A stretch of 64,000 nucleotides of DNA, from assembly GCF_003308995.1 (NCBI RefSeq), contig NZ_QFFJ01000001.1, positions 806,001 to 870,000 of the forward strand, written 5' to 3'. Source of the DNA: Chitinophaga flava. GTDB lineage: Bacteria > Bacteroidota > Bacteroidia > Chitinophagales > Chitinophagaceae. Positions 25,790 through 36,400 of this stretch are shown here, in pieces. Within the stretch, counting starts at the first letter, position 1, and every line of letters begins with the position of its first letter. A model generated the notes under the pieces. It was given only the letters and a program-made list of their open reading frames with translations, was not told the origin of the DNA and made no database searches. The position numbers and the translations under genes are program-made.

Positions 25790-28700
25790 TTAAAAGCCCA
25801 GATCAATTCCCAGTGTAAATTTCGTTGGTATGGGATACCCGTCGCCATCATAAATACCATAGGCATTCACGGCTTCTGCGTCCGGAACAGTGGATCGCTG
25901 CAACGTGAATACATTATCCATAATGCCATACACACGCAGGCGATTGAGGCGCAGTGTTTTCAGCACCCGCGGATTAAAGGAGTAGTTAAGACTGATGTTC
26001 TTCAGGCGGCAATAGGAGCCATTCTCGATATACATGGTGGAACCATCCAGCCAGGCATAATGATAATCACGGTCTGCCGAACGCAGGGAGAGCGAAGGGA
26101 TATCGGCGATATCACCCGGTTTCTTCCAGTAGTTCACTTTGCTCAGATCGAAGAGTGCACCTCTTGCCAGGTTGGTTTCGCCATTGTCTCCGCTACCGTC
26201 GAACAGTTTCACATAGCGGCGGATCTTATATGAATTCAATATCTGGCGCCCCATGGTGAAGGTGAGAAAGAATGAAAAAGAAAATCCTTTGTAAGAGATT
26301 GTGTTGTTAATACCACCGGTATACTTTGGATTGGGGTCACCACCTACGATCTGGTCCATTGGTTCTTTGATATTAAAGTTCCCTACCTGGTCTACGATGA
26401 TCGGGTCGCCCGCTTTGTAAGGCACGCCCACCACATTTTTCAGCGGCTGGCCTGTAATGTAGTTGAAAGGCACGTCGGAGTCTCTGGAGTAAACGCCCCT
26501 GTTTTCAAATACGAACATCTGGTTGACAGGTTTTCCTACATCCAGCAGATAGTCGAAGCCATAGGCGCCGCCGTCGTAAGATACGATCAGGCTTCTGCCA
26601 CCGTTAGGGAGACTGGTGATGACGTTCTGGTTATAGGAAATGTTGAAGTCTGTGAACCATTGTACGGCGCTTTTATCCGGCAGGTTTTTGCTGTTGATCA
26701 TCAGCTCCACCCCTGCATTGCGGATACCGATGGCATTCGTTTTTGCCAGATCATAACCACTATATATCGGCAGCCTGTAGTCAAAGAAGCCACGGCTGGT
26801 ACCACGGGAGTAAGCGTCTACCGTCAGGCGGATGCGGTCTTTGAGGAAGGTGGCTTCCAGTCCGATGTTGCTTTGTATGGATTGTTCCCACGAAAGGTTG
26901 CGTTGTGCAATACCGCTTGAATAGTTGGGGATGATCACAGAGCCGCCATTATAGGTGGTAGCCGGTGAGTTGTCCTTATCTCCGAACTTGGCGGCATTTA
27001 CCGTGTAGGTGTTGTAACCTAGATAATTCTCCTGTGGCTGGCTTCCTGTAATACCGTAGCTGCCGCGGATCTTCAGGTAACTGAGCCAGTTACTGGTGCC
27101 TTTCATGAAGGATTCATCACTGATGATCCAGCCTGCTGATACGGAAGGGAAATAGCCCCAGCGGTTGTTCTTACCGAACTTGGAAGAAGCATCAGCATTG
27201 AATACAGCTGACAGCAGGTATTTTGCTTTGAAGTCATAGTTTACCCTTGCGAACAGGCTCTGGAGGCCATACTCCTGGAAGGCTGAACTGGCAGTGCTGA
27301 AGTTCTTGTTGGCAGTGTTTACCGTATTTACATAGTCGCTCGCAATGAAGTCGGCATCTGCATAGGTATTGCGGTAAGCGTTGTATTCCATATTCTGGCC
27401 ACCGATCAGGTTCAGGGTATGCTGCCCCAGCTTTTTCGTGTATTCGAGGGTGTTATAGATGGTCAGGTGTTCGGATTTATCTGCGAAGGAAGAAGCAAAG
27501 CCGAAACCGTTGTCCCTGACGACGGCTGGTGAATAGTAGTCGCGGTTGGAATTGGACGTCTCATATGAAACAGTGGTATTAAACAACAGTGATGGCAGGA
27601 CTACGTAGTTGAACACGGTGCTTAGCTGCATGCTGTTGTTAATGTTCTTGTCCATCTTACGGCTGTTGCCCACCAGGAACTCTTCACCGGCAGGGGTGAG
27701 TCTGTAAAAGGAAGAGGGCAGCTCATCACTTTTAAAAGAGAAGTTGCCACCGGTACGTTCATTCACAGAGCGCGGACGGTCTGTCCGGTACAACCTGAAG
27801 ATAGTACGGTTACTTAGTTTCGGCGTGATCTGTATGCTCACATTGGAGATCATGCTGTATCTTTTGAAACCTGTATTTTTCAGGATACCTTCTTCGTTAT
27901 AGTGACCGAGGCTCACACGGTAGTTCACCAGTTCCGTACCTCCGGAAATAGACATGTCATAGTTGTGGATCATACCCCGCTGATAGAAAAGCCCTTGCCA
28001 GTCAGTGTTATTATTGAATGTTGGGTTGAGGCTGTCGGTAAGCATCTGCGGCAATTTGTAATTATCTTCCCATTGATTGTACTGGTTGAGCACATCCAGT
28101 TTCATTCTGCGTTCTTCAGCACCGGTCACAAGTTCAGTGAGCTTGCGTTGTTCAGACATACCATGGTAGGTGCTGAAATTGAACTGCGCTTTTCCGGCAT
28201 GTGCTTTTCTTGTTTTGATGATAATCACACCGTTGGAGCCTCTGGAGCCATAGATCGCAGCGGCAGAAGCATCTTTCAGTACGTCAATGGATTCGATATC
28301 GTTCGGGTTCAAACCGGCCAGCAGATTGGTATTGGTGCCTTGTCCGTAACTCATCTGGCTGATATCATCGGTGGTGGTAGGGATACCATCGATCACGAAG
28401 AGTGGCGAACTGACGGCCCTGGCAGCATCATAACCTCTGAGCACCGAGGTATTACCCCTTACTACGAAGCTGTTGCGTACACCCGGCTCACCGGAAAAGT
28501 TCTGCACGTTCACGCCGGCCACACGGCCCTGCAACAACATATCGAAGCTAGGTGCCGGGATGTCTTTGATCACATCGCCTTTTACGCTGGCGATGGCAGC
28601 GGTATTCTTTTTACGGGACACCTCCTGGTAGCCGATCACCACTACGTCTTTGAGTGATTTGGAATCAGCCGACATGGTAATATTCACGTTGTTCCTGCCA

Positions 28701-28957
28701 CTCACGTTCACTTCGCGTGACAGATAACCAACAAAGGAGAACAACAGTGTTTTTGATGATCCCTTTAATGTGATGGTAAAAATACCATTGCTTGTTGAGG
28801 TGGTACCATTGGATGAAAGCCCTTTCTCAATAATGGTGACACCCGGAAGCGGCGAACCGGTTTCGTCCCTGACGATACCCGTTACTTTCAGGTCCTGTGC
28901 CTGCACTGATAGCGCGAGACACAACAAGCTTAAAGCATGTAAAAGTTTTTTAAACAT
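25790..28957 (-). CDS. SusC/RagA TonB-linked outer-membrane transporter
   Basis: A 1055-residue transporter. After the signal peptide (MFKKLLHALSLLCLALSVQA) come a carboxypeptidase-like domain (VTGIVRDETGSPLPGVTI), the plug with VVIGYQEVSRKK and the family signature DIESIDVLKDASAAAIYGSRG, then a 22-strand barrel ending in TKFTLGIDLGF. No STN domain, so no FecR/ECF signalling is expected. The chosen start is the ATG of MFKK; the reading frame is open 29 codons more but begins with TTG and lacks a signal peptide. It heads the operon susC-susD-fasciclin-DUF5007-like. Confidence 0.95.
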   Translation of the reverse strand: MFKKLLHALSLLCLALSVQAQDLKVTGIVRDETGSPLPGVTIIEKGLSSNGTTSTSNGIFTITLKGSSKTLLFSFVGYLSREVNVSGRNNVNITMSADSKSLKDVVVIGYQEVSRKKNTAAIASVKGDVIKDIPAPSFDMLLQGRVAGVNVQNFSGEPGVRNSFVVRGNTSVLRGYDAARAVSSPLFVIDGIPTTTDDISQMSYGQGTNTNLLAGLNPNDIESIDVLKDASAAAIYGSRGSNGVIIIKTRKAHAGKAQFNFSTYHGMSEQRKLTELVTGAEERRMKLDVLNQYNQWEDNYKLPQMLTDSLNPTFNNNTDWQGLFYQRGMIHNYDMSISGGTELVNYRVSLGHYNEEGILKNTGFKRYSMISNVSIQITPKLSNRTIFRLYRTDRPRSVNERTGGNFSFKSDELPSSFYRLTPAGEEFLVGNSRKMDKNINNSMQLSTVFNYVVLPSLLFNTTVSYETSNSNRDYYSPAVVRDNGFGFASSFADKSEHLTIYNTLEYTKKLGQHTLNLIGGQNMEYNAYRNTYADADFIASDYVNTVNTANKNFSTASSAFQEYGLQSLFARVNYDFKAKYLLSAVFNADASSKFGKNNRWGYFPSVSAGWIISDESFMKGTSNWLSYLKIRGSYGITGSQPQENYLGYNTYTVNAAKFGDKDNSPATTYNGGSVIIPNYSSGIAQRNLSWEQSIQSNIGLEATFLKDRIRLTVDAYSRGTSRGFFDYRLPIYSGYDLAKTNAIGIRNAGVELMINSKNLPDKSAVQWFTDFNISYNQNVITSLPNGGRSLIVSYDGGAYGFDYLLDVGKPVNQMFVFENRGVYSRDSDVPFNYITGQPLKNVVGVPYKAGDPIIVDQVGNFNIKEPMDQIVGGDPNPKYTGGINNTISYKGFSFSFFLTFTMGRQILNSYKIRRYVKLFDGSGDNGETNLARGALFDLSKVNYWKKPGDIADIPSLSLRSADRDYHYAWLDGSTMYIENGSYCRLKNISLNYSFNPRVLKTLRLNRLRVYGIMDNVFTLQRSTVPDAEAVNAYGIYDGDGYPIPTKFTLGIDLGF

Positions 28958-29758
28958 TGTAGTGATTTTTGGTTGATGTAGTTGACAATAGGCATAGCAC
29001 GGCCAGGCCCTGCTGCTGCAGGGCTTTTCGCTTGTATACAACAAGCCTTTCAGGTGGAGGATTTTATGAACTCAGCAGGCAATAAGCAGCCACACCCTGT
29101 GATGACAGGGAGAGCGTACAGCAAACTATCGTTCATAAAAAATTACATCTGCATGCCGTGCAGATACAGTTTAACTGCCACGAATGTGGTCTGGGAAAAG
29201 GAGTGTTGACATGTTATTGATTTTTGGTTGATGGGAAGCGGTTATGCAGGATGCCCGCACAACTTTTTTTTCATGTTATTCACCGGTTAAATCCTCTGCA
29301 TTGGAATCTGAAATAGCTCCTTCCCTTTAGGCAAAAAGACTCAGCTCAATTCCCGCAAGGGAAAGATCATTGAAACAATATATTATCAGTATTAAGTGAG
29401 AAGAACGGTTAAATCAAGTTATATTTTGGTTGACATAAAAATTCAGAAGCTAACTACACGCGGCCCGCGACTGAGAAATCAAAGGATAGCATAACAACGC
29501 TTTTTTCAATGTTCAATTTTCTACAGACAATTCATGCTCTTCATTCGTTGCGGACCAGTACTAAAACTATCAAGTAAATTAGGGCTTAAATCAGTACCCA
29601 GGCTGCATTGGTCTGTTTTCTGACAATCTATTTACAAACATTCAATTTATCTTGCATTTATTGGTAAAGAGTATGCAAATATTGTTCTCTTTAGGATAAT
29701 CAGTTCAACAAAAGAAAGCTGACCCAAAAGCAGGTTTTACTTTTTGGTCAGCCGTCTC
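28958..29758. promoter_or_regulatory. Long upstream region of the SusC operon
   Basis: No gene of convincing size is seen in about 800 nt. It holds three copies of TTTTGGTTGA (28967-28976, 29222-29231, 29424-29433); the first two lie in a longer 16-nt direct repeat, TGATTTTTGGTTGATG. Three GC-rich hairpins lie between copies one and two: 29007-29024, 29095-29110 and 29147-29165. No perfect -7 box was found on the minus strand. The distal 29260-29700 part is AT-rich and otherwise featureless. Confidence 0.5.
29711..29752 (-). terminator. Terminator of the RHS operon (copy 2 of a repeat)
   Basis: Arms 29718-29730 (GCTGACCCAAAAG) and 29740-29752 (CTTTTTGGTCAGC) pair with one mismatch. On the minus strand it is followed by TTTCTTTTG and lies 6 nt after the stop of the RHS gene. 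It is homologous, in the same orientation, to the hairpin at 22505-22544. Confidence 0.75.
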
Positions 29759-32700
29759 CTATTTTTCTGTAGGCGAGAGACTCACACTATGCACTGCGTT
29801 TGCGCCTATATCCTTTCCTTTTAATACATCTACGGCCGGTACTGCATTCGGGTTTACAGGAGCAACATATCCGGCTGGTTTATTGAACATATAATGAAAT
29901 GGAGACAGATACTCCTGGAATTTTTCCCGCTCGCGGAACTGTAAATACCGGCCGATCTGTTGGTCGTAGAGCGATGTTTTGAAGTCATACCACTCTAAGC
30001 TGCTACCATCCATAAATTCCCGGCTTTGTAATTCATAACTGTTGAATTTTTTTCTATTATCCGGATAGGATGTTCCTTTCAAAGCGTTGCTGCTAATACC
30101 TTCCATCACGAGACCTGTAGGATAATAATGCGTTACCTCCAATAACGGGCCGGTGATAAGCGATACGGTGATGTTATCAAAATACAACTGCTGCGAACTT
30201 TCGTTACTGGGGAATACATACAGATAGCCACTTTTGGAGACAACCATCTTATCTGTGCCAAGTTGTTGTATTTGATCCGGGATAGGTTGCACTTGTTTGA
30301 CGCCACTGCCATCCTCCACCATCTTAAAGTGTTCGTCGAAGTATATGTAGTTCAGATAGGCTTTGGGACGTAGTGGATCAGCTTTTTGATCGTTTGCGGA
30401 CTTCAGGCGTTCATAACTGTCTGTAGTAAGGTTGTTTGCGAACAGCGGTGGTTGATCAGCCCAGGGAGCTGTGTGCGCAGAACCGTTTCCAGCCGTAATT
30501 GAAGCGGTTTGTAAGGTCTGGTTTAACAGACCGGCCAGCGGTAACAACGGATTATTTTTCTTTACAGCAGTGCTTTTATAAAAGGCATTTGCACCAATCT
30601 GCACCGTATCTCCGGCCATTACGCGCAATACCAGAGATGGACCTGTTTTCTTGCCGTCAGGCTGACCGGATAATAAGGATACAAATTCATTTTTCTCTTT
30701 TGTATTTGTGGCAGGGTAACCAGCAGGTTTGGCACTGCGTGTAGCCTCAAGATTACTGAACGTAAGCTCTTCTCTGGCCGCATTGGCAGTTTCCATGGTG
30801 GCACTGTAAACACTGGTATCTGTTTGTTCCGTCAGTATTACCCTGACGTTATCCAACTGATCTTTCTCAAAATAATCATAGATATATTTAACTGGCTCGC
30901 CAGGCTTCACCACTACACGGATACGGCCTTCTTCGTGTGCAATGGACTGTAGCGTGTCATTCCTGAATTCCAGGTCACCTAAATAACTAATGGTTGTATA
31001 TTTGCCGGCGCCGGTATAGTCCGTAATTACTTTTTGCAACTTATTCCCCTTCCCATCGTAGGTATATACCACATACCCTTTTCCCCACATATAAATGGAA
31101 TCCGGCAGGTTCAAATAATTATATCGTAGTACGCTTGTAAGTTTATTCATATTGAGGTACTGATTACCGTTGGCATCATAGTCATAGTCCTGTTGAAGAT
31201 CTGTATTCGCTTCTTTAAAATCTCCCAATGTGCTTAGCGGGTTGTTCACTCTATCGGTTACATACAGTATTTTATTGCTGTTGTAGAAGTATTCATATTT
31301 CAGGCTGTCTATCAGGATGGAGGAAGTGCCAGAAAGCCCTCTCTGATTGAGAGACAGGATATTGCTATTGAAGTCATATTTTATTCCGCTTACCGTATAA
31401 TCAACCTGACTATTAGACCAGGTGGTGGTACCGGCATCCTGCTGGAGAAAATCCGCGCGCAACAAATTATCTATTTTATCATACTTAAAATCATATTTGC
31501 GTAAGATGTTGTCATTAGCAGATCGCCATATAGTACCAGCCACATTGCCATTGTACCGCGGATTTAAATAAGTAACACCAGGGATCACAGAGGCAGCACT
31601 ATCATATCCGAGGTCGAAGCCAAAATAGTTACCGGTACCGGTGCGCACATATTCCCTGTTTACCCCTTTTAACCAACCCTGAATATGGTAGGTATATTTC
31701 ATACTATCCAGGTTGTTGCCGAAGGTTTTACAAATGAGCTGTCCAACGCTATTGTAGCGCAATTGAACAATCGTTTTCAGTGGGCCGGCATCATTGAGTT
31801 GTTTATCTATCCGGATGAGGTTACCGACGGCATCATAATATCTGACGGTAAGGATTCTCAATTCAGGCGTGACGTAGCTTTTCGGATTACTATAGTGATC
31901 ATAGGTACTCAGTATCTTTCCTTCGGCATCATAACGGATACTTTTAATATCCTTGCCACCATACAGGTTTTCCGCAATTGTCTGGATTAATCTGCCCTTA
32001 TCGTCATAATAGTAGGCAGTATGAAGGATTAATTTGCTATCCAGTACCCATGTCAGCGTAGTGCATTTTAATCCATTAGTATGTTTTGACCAGGTGGTTA
32101 CTATGTCGGCAGTAGTACTGCTACCATTTTGTAATTTTGTCATTTCACCGGGTACAAAGGGATACGAAATGTTTGGATCGTAGCTGTAATTACCATAAAG
32201 GTCTCCGACAGAACCGACACGTGGCGTACGATCCCAAAATGGTATAGAGAGATTTCCATATACCGAATCCAGGAAATAGCCGTTTACTTTTTCCTGCATA
32301 ACATTACGGGAATCGTTCGTTAACCAGAAGGCACCTCCTATCACCTTGCCTAAATTGTCGTATTCATAGTACTGCCATTGTCCTTTTGCCAAAAGGTTTC
32401 CATCTCTTTTGTAAACCAACCTGTCCCTTGCATCATACACCATCTCTACAAGACCCACTCCTGGCTTTTTTTCCCTGATTACCCTTCCTCTTTCATCGTA
32501 TTCATAATAATAACAGAACTCCTCTTTTATACCAGGAATACTGTCAACCGTCCACAAAGGGCTTTTGTTCATTAATGGTTTTGAGGCGCTGGGTGTCATT
32601 ATATAACGCAGACGGTTGTAATCATCATACGCGTAATGGGTATCCAGCGCTACTGTGTCGGCATATTTTCTTATCCATGTATGCTTATTGTCAATATCAA

Positions 32701-33382
32701 AAATATCAATGGTCTGATTTCCCTGTGGATCTATAGAGATAACCTTACGAGTTTCTTCCGGAACCCGTATATCGGCGTAGGGAACAGCACCACTGTCGGA
32801 GGTAATCATCCAATGGATAAATAAACTATCAAACGACATCACGGTTGGAACTGAAAAATAAGTGATAGCAGGACGACCTCCGTAAGCGTAAGGGTCCCAG
32901 GTAGCACCGGGGCCACCCTGTGCCTGCAGATTGTTGAGCGGGGAGTCTTCAAACCGTAGTACAGTAATCGGGAGATTGTCTTTAGCAATATCCACCACGG
33001 AAGCATTGGACGGGTTGTAAAATGTTTTCTGATCCTGGAAAGCAGTGGTCCTGAGACTACCAAAATTATTGCCATTCAGGTCGGTATAGGGTAAATAGAT
33101 TTGAGTATTGTTTCCTTGATTATCAAAATAGAATGGTGTGACCATATCTTTTAGTTCAGGGCTACCTTGTATGCTCACTTTTTGCAGTGGCCGTCCAAGA
33201 CCATCAAAGTAAGTAACCATACTGGTCTTCTTATCTGCCGGTAAGGCATCTACGCCAGCCTGATCGGTAATACCCGTTGTTTTAATGGTTGTCTCTATTA
33301 TAAAATTGTTGCCGGTACTGAACTGGCTATAAGCGGTTGCTGCGTATAAAGTCAGACCTATGATGATCAGTATGTTTTTCAT
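29759..33382 (-). CDS. Large RHS/YD-repeat secreted protein, toxinless
   Basis: A 1207-residue exported protein: signal peptide (MKNILIIIGLTLYAATAYS), a DUF6443-type N-terminal part, then many YD-repeats (YYEYDNLGKVIG, YDYDANGNQYLNMN, VVYTYDGKGNKLQKVI) that form a beta-cocoon. Near the C-terminus a weakened RHS-core motif survives (LEWYDFKTSLYDQQIGRYLQ) but the usual conserved end (DPLAEKY...NP..F.DP.G) is lost: FREREKFQEYLSPFHYMFNKPAG is followed by only about 40 residues with no recognisable toxin. No immunity gene follows. Encoded 21 nt downstream of its YD partner and ended by a hairpin. Confidence 0.85.
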   Translation of the reverse strand: MKNILIIIGLTLYAATAYSQFSTGNNFIIETTIKTTGITDQAGVDALPADKKTSMVTYFDGLGRPLQKVSIQGSPELKDMVTPFYFDNQGNNTQIYLPYTDLNGNNFGSLRTTAFQDQKTFYNPSNASVVDIAKDNLPITVLRFEDSPLNNLQAQGGPGATWDPYAYGGRPAITYFSVPTVMSFDSLFIHWMITSDSGAVPYADIRVPEETRKVISIDPQGNQTIDIFDIDNKHTWIRKYADTVALDTHYAYDDYNRLRYIMTPSASKPLMNKSPLWTVDSIPGIKEEFCYYYEYDERGRVIREKKPGVGLVEMVYDARDRLVYKRDGNLLAKGQWQYYEYDNLGKVIGGAFWLTNDSRNVMQEKVNGYFLDSVYGNLSIPFWDRTPRVGSVGDLYGNYSYDPNISYPFVPGEMTKLQNGSSTTADIVTTWSKHTNGLKCTTLTWVLDSKLILHTAYYYDDKGRLIQTIAENLYGGKDIKSIRYDAEGKILSTYDHYSNPKSYVTPELRILTVRYYDAVGNLIRIDKQLNDAGPLKTIVQLRYNSVGQLICKTFGNNLDSMKYTYHIQGWLKGVNREYVRTGTGNYFGFDLGYDSAASVIPGVTYLNPRYNGNVAGTIWRSANDNILRKYDFKYDKIDNLLRADFLQQDAGTTTWSNSQVDYTVSGIKYDFNSNILSLNQRGLSGTSSILIDSLKYEYFYNSNKILYVTDRVNNPLSTLGDFKEANTDLQQDYDYDANGNQYLNMNKLTSVLRYNYLNLPDSIYMWGKGYVVYTYDGKGNKLQKVITDYTGAGKYTTISYLGDLEFRNDTLQSIAHEEGRIRVVVKPGEPVKYIYDYFEKDQLDNVRVILTEQTDTSVYSATMETANAAREELTFSNLEATRSAKPAGYPATNTKEKNEFVSLLSGQPDGKKTGPSLVLRVMAGDTVQIGANAFYKSTAVKKNNPLLPLAGLLNQTLQTASITAGNGSAHTAPWADQPPLFANNLTTDSYERLKSANDQKADPLRPKAYLNYIYFDEHFKMVEDGSGVKQVQPIPDQIQQLGTDKMVVSKSGYLYVFPSNESSQQLYFDNITVSLITGPLLEVTHYYPTGLVMEGISSNALKGTSYPDNRKKFNSYELQSREFMDGSSLEWYDFKTSLYDQQIGRYLQFREREKFQEYLSPFHYMFNKPAGYVAPVNPNAVPAVDVLKGKDIGANAVHSVSLSPTEK

Positions 33383-33403
33383 ACGAACACATTGAGCGGT
33401 TAC

Positions 33404-36400
33404 TTAATGAGGGATATCCACGGGGATGCCCGGGCCATAGTTATATTTAAAATTCTTCAGGATGCTTTTATTTTCATCTCTGATATTTACCAGTCTGTTT
33501 AATCCATCATATTCATAAAAAATAGTGCGATTATTGGATGAACTGCTGCTCGTTGTCCCTACCAGGGGGGCGTAGGTATAGGTGGCAATAGTTGCGTCGT
33601 AGGAAGTAAAACGTAGCTCATCGATAATAGTACTATCGCCTATCAGTTGAACATTCCCGTTTGCTCCATCGAATTGATATTCGTAGTATGTCCAGCCATT
33701 CCGTGTTGGACCGGTAAAAGACGGCGTTAGCGTAACAACACCCTGTTTCACAACAATACTGCCGCTATGTAACCAAAAGGAGAGTTTCAAGGCTGCGCGC
33801 CGGTTATAAGTGGGAATCAGGATCATACTGTCTGCAGAGAGTACTCCGCTCCTGTTGCCGGAATATGCAACAGTATCAGTTATCTTATACCCCGTTAGCT
33901 GTGAGCCGTACCAGGCTTGTCCGTCATCTTCGAAGTTATAATATACCGCCGGCACTAAATTTCCAACAATCATTTCCGCCACGGTATAACTGTTGTTATA
34001 TCCCCGTAAGTATCGGGTAATGGCACCCATATGTTTTTGTCTGGACGCAAGCGCGCCATTTTGGTAAGTAAAATAGACCTGTGGTTTGTAAGCAGGGTCA
34101 AAGGTTAAACCTCCTGCCGTAAGCGCAGATTCCAGGATAGTGGTTAATGGTTTTATGGCTTCTATACCCAGTTGTTTTACGGGCATCAGATCAACACTAT
34201 AATAGTTAATCATACCGCTAATTACCCGTTTAGTAGATCCATCTCCGACTGTACGGTAGTCGTAAGACTCTACCTCCGCACCCAGGCAATGTTTGGCCTG
34301 CATCAACGGAATACCAGCATCATTGGGGCCTGCCGGCCCTGTGTAATCCGCGACGTATTTTTTGCGGGTGATTACCCTTTTGTGATAACCATACCTGTCA
34401 ATAGCCGTAGGGTAGATATGCAGCGGATTTCCATAAGTATATTCGATAGTGATTTTTATCATAACGCTTGAAAGATCGTCAGCACGACGCTCAACCTGCT
34501 TGGAAAGGTATCTTTCCTGAGCCTTAAAAGCATATGTATTCGCATTCAGGGCAGTAGGATAATTTCTTGAATCAATACATCCGGGCGGCTGTCCGTTTAA
34601 CACCGTGTAGGCTTTGTACAGAGGTTTTCCGGCGGAGTCCTGTGTCTTGCACCATAACACTTCGTTCGTTTGACTTAAAGCCGGCTTTACCTGCGTAGAT
34701 GAAAAAGTACTTATCGTGTTGTAAGTGTAGGTGCTTGCCAATTCATATCTTAACACCCCGATTCTATTGTACAACTGCAGGAGGATCAAAGCACCATTGG
34801 CTATGTCTTCATCTGCAGTATTCACGTTTCCCAGCTGATACTTATATAAGGTTCTGCCGAAGCCACTGTTGTTACTGCTATCCTTCAAATATTCTGATAC
34901 CTCTATATAACCTACATGTTTTCCTTGGAAGGCCCCCAGGCCAAATGATCCGTTAGCTGTCACGGTATAGTTGGTCTGGCTTTGAAGATAGTCGCCGGAC
35001 AGTGTATCCTGATCACGATTATTATAAGAAGACTTCACCAGATAAGCGGGAAAAGATTCATCCGATCTCCCACTTAGATAATCATAATTAAAATCGTTGA
35101 GATAAGTATAAACTTTCACTTTAGCAGGCTTGCCCGGAAAAGCATAGTCAGCAATATATTTGATCCTGACGCCACCTAATGTCCGTATAGTCTGATTTTG
35201 ATTTAAGGTGGTATGTAATTCATATCCCAGAGTAGTATAGCCTCCTGTTGGGTAAATAATTTTGTTGATCATGGCATAGGATGATCCTGCCAGATCAGGC
35301 TCCCTGTTTGCATTTCCACCTATTATACTATCGGAAGGGTTTACAGGAGAGATTATTTTTACATTCGGAACTAATGATAAATTATTGGCGCGATTATAAA
35401 ATCCCCAATGGTCAATGCTTTTGGAGAACCTTTCCGGCATAGTGGCATTCATGTTGTAAAAGAACAGATGCGGAGGAGGAGAAGCCACATCCTGCCTTAC
35501 TGCGAGTTCCTGTAAACTATCCAGCCTCAATCGTGTTTTGGTGAAACTGTTTTCCGGGTTAGCATAATAACCGTATCCCAGTTGATACTGTTTCACTAAT
35601 TGCGGATTTCCGCCGATGGCATTATATACAGCAATGGTATCCAGTTTACGACCACCGCTGGAATCTATGTCTGCTGTAGCTTTCAGCGATATAAAGGCAA
35701 TGAGGCTATCATCCCGTACCAGGGATATTTTCTTCAGAAATTTACGCGTGCTGTAGGTGAAGGGCCCCGTATAGTCGTTGAGGTTACTATCAACAGCATT
35801 AGTGATAGTCATACCGGTACTATCATAATGCCGGATGGTAGCGTAACTGCGGGTAACAGCTGCGTTATTGGTATTTTGTAAATCGATGGGATATTCGCCG
35901 GTAGAATCGTAGTCGAAATATAATTTCTCATGACCGTTGGCTGCAAAAATACTGGTCAGATACCAGCTTGATATATAATGATAAGTGCGAACAGTAGCAG
36001 AATCAGGATAGGGATCATCTCCCAGTTCCATCCGGGTGGATTCCCTATCTGCAAAGCGATAGCGGTTGCCCTTATCATCTGTGATGGTTATTTCGCTGGA
36101 ATCAAATCTGATGTCCATCATATTCCGCGTTTTGGTGACTACCTGGCCGGATGGCGTCACGATGAATTTCCCGGTATATTGATCGAAGTTGTAATAATAA
36201 TGGTCGGGCTCCATTTCTAGTTCTCCTTTTTTAATTTGCTGCAGCGTGTCTTGTAAGGAGAAAAAATTACCAGCGGGTGGTAAGTTCAGCGTGGTATAAC
36301 GATAATCATCCGGATTACCGCGCACGACTCTTGTAATCACGCCGCCAGCAAAAAGAGACCAGTTCTGACCTACCCAGGTAGGTGCATCCTGCGGTCTGAA

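Noticed and set aside
28958..29044. Longer SusC reading frame beginning at TTG 29 codons upstream
   Set aside because: The extra part is not a signal peptide, uses a TTG start and precedes a perfect MFKKLLHALSLL signal sequence; the downstream ATG is preferred.
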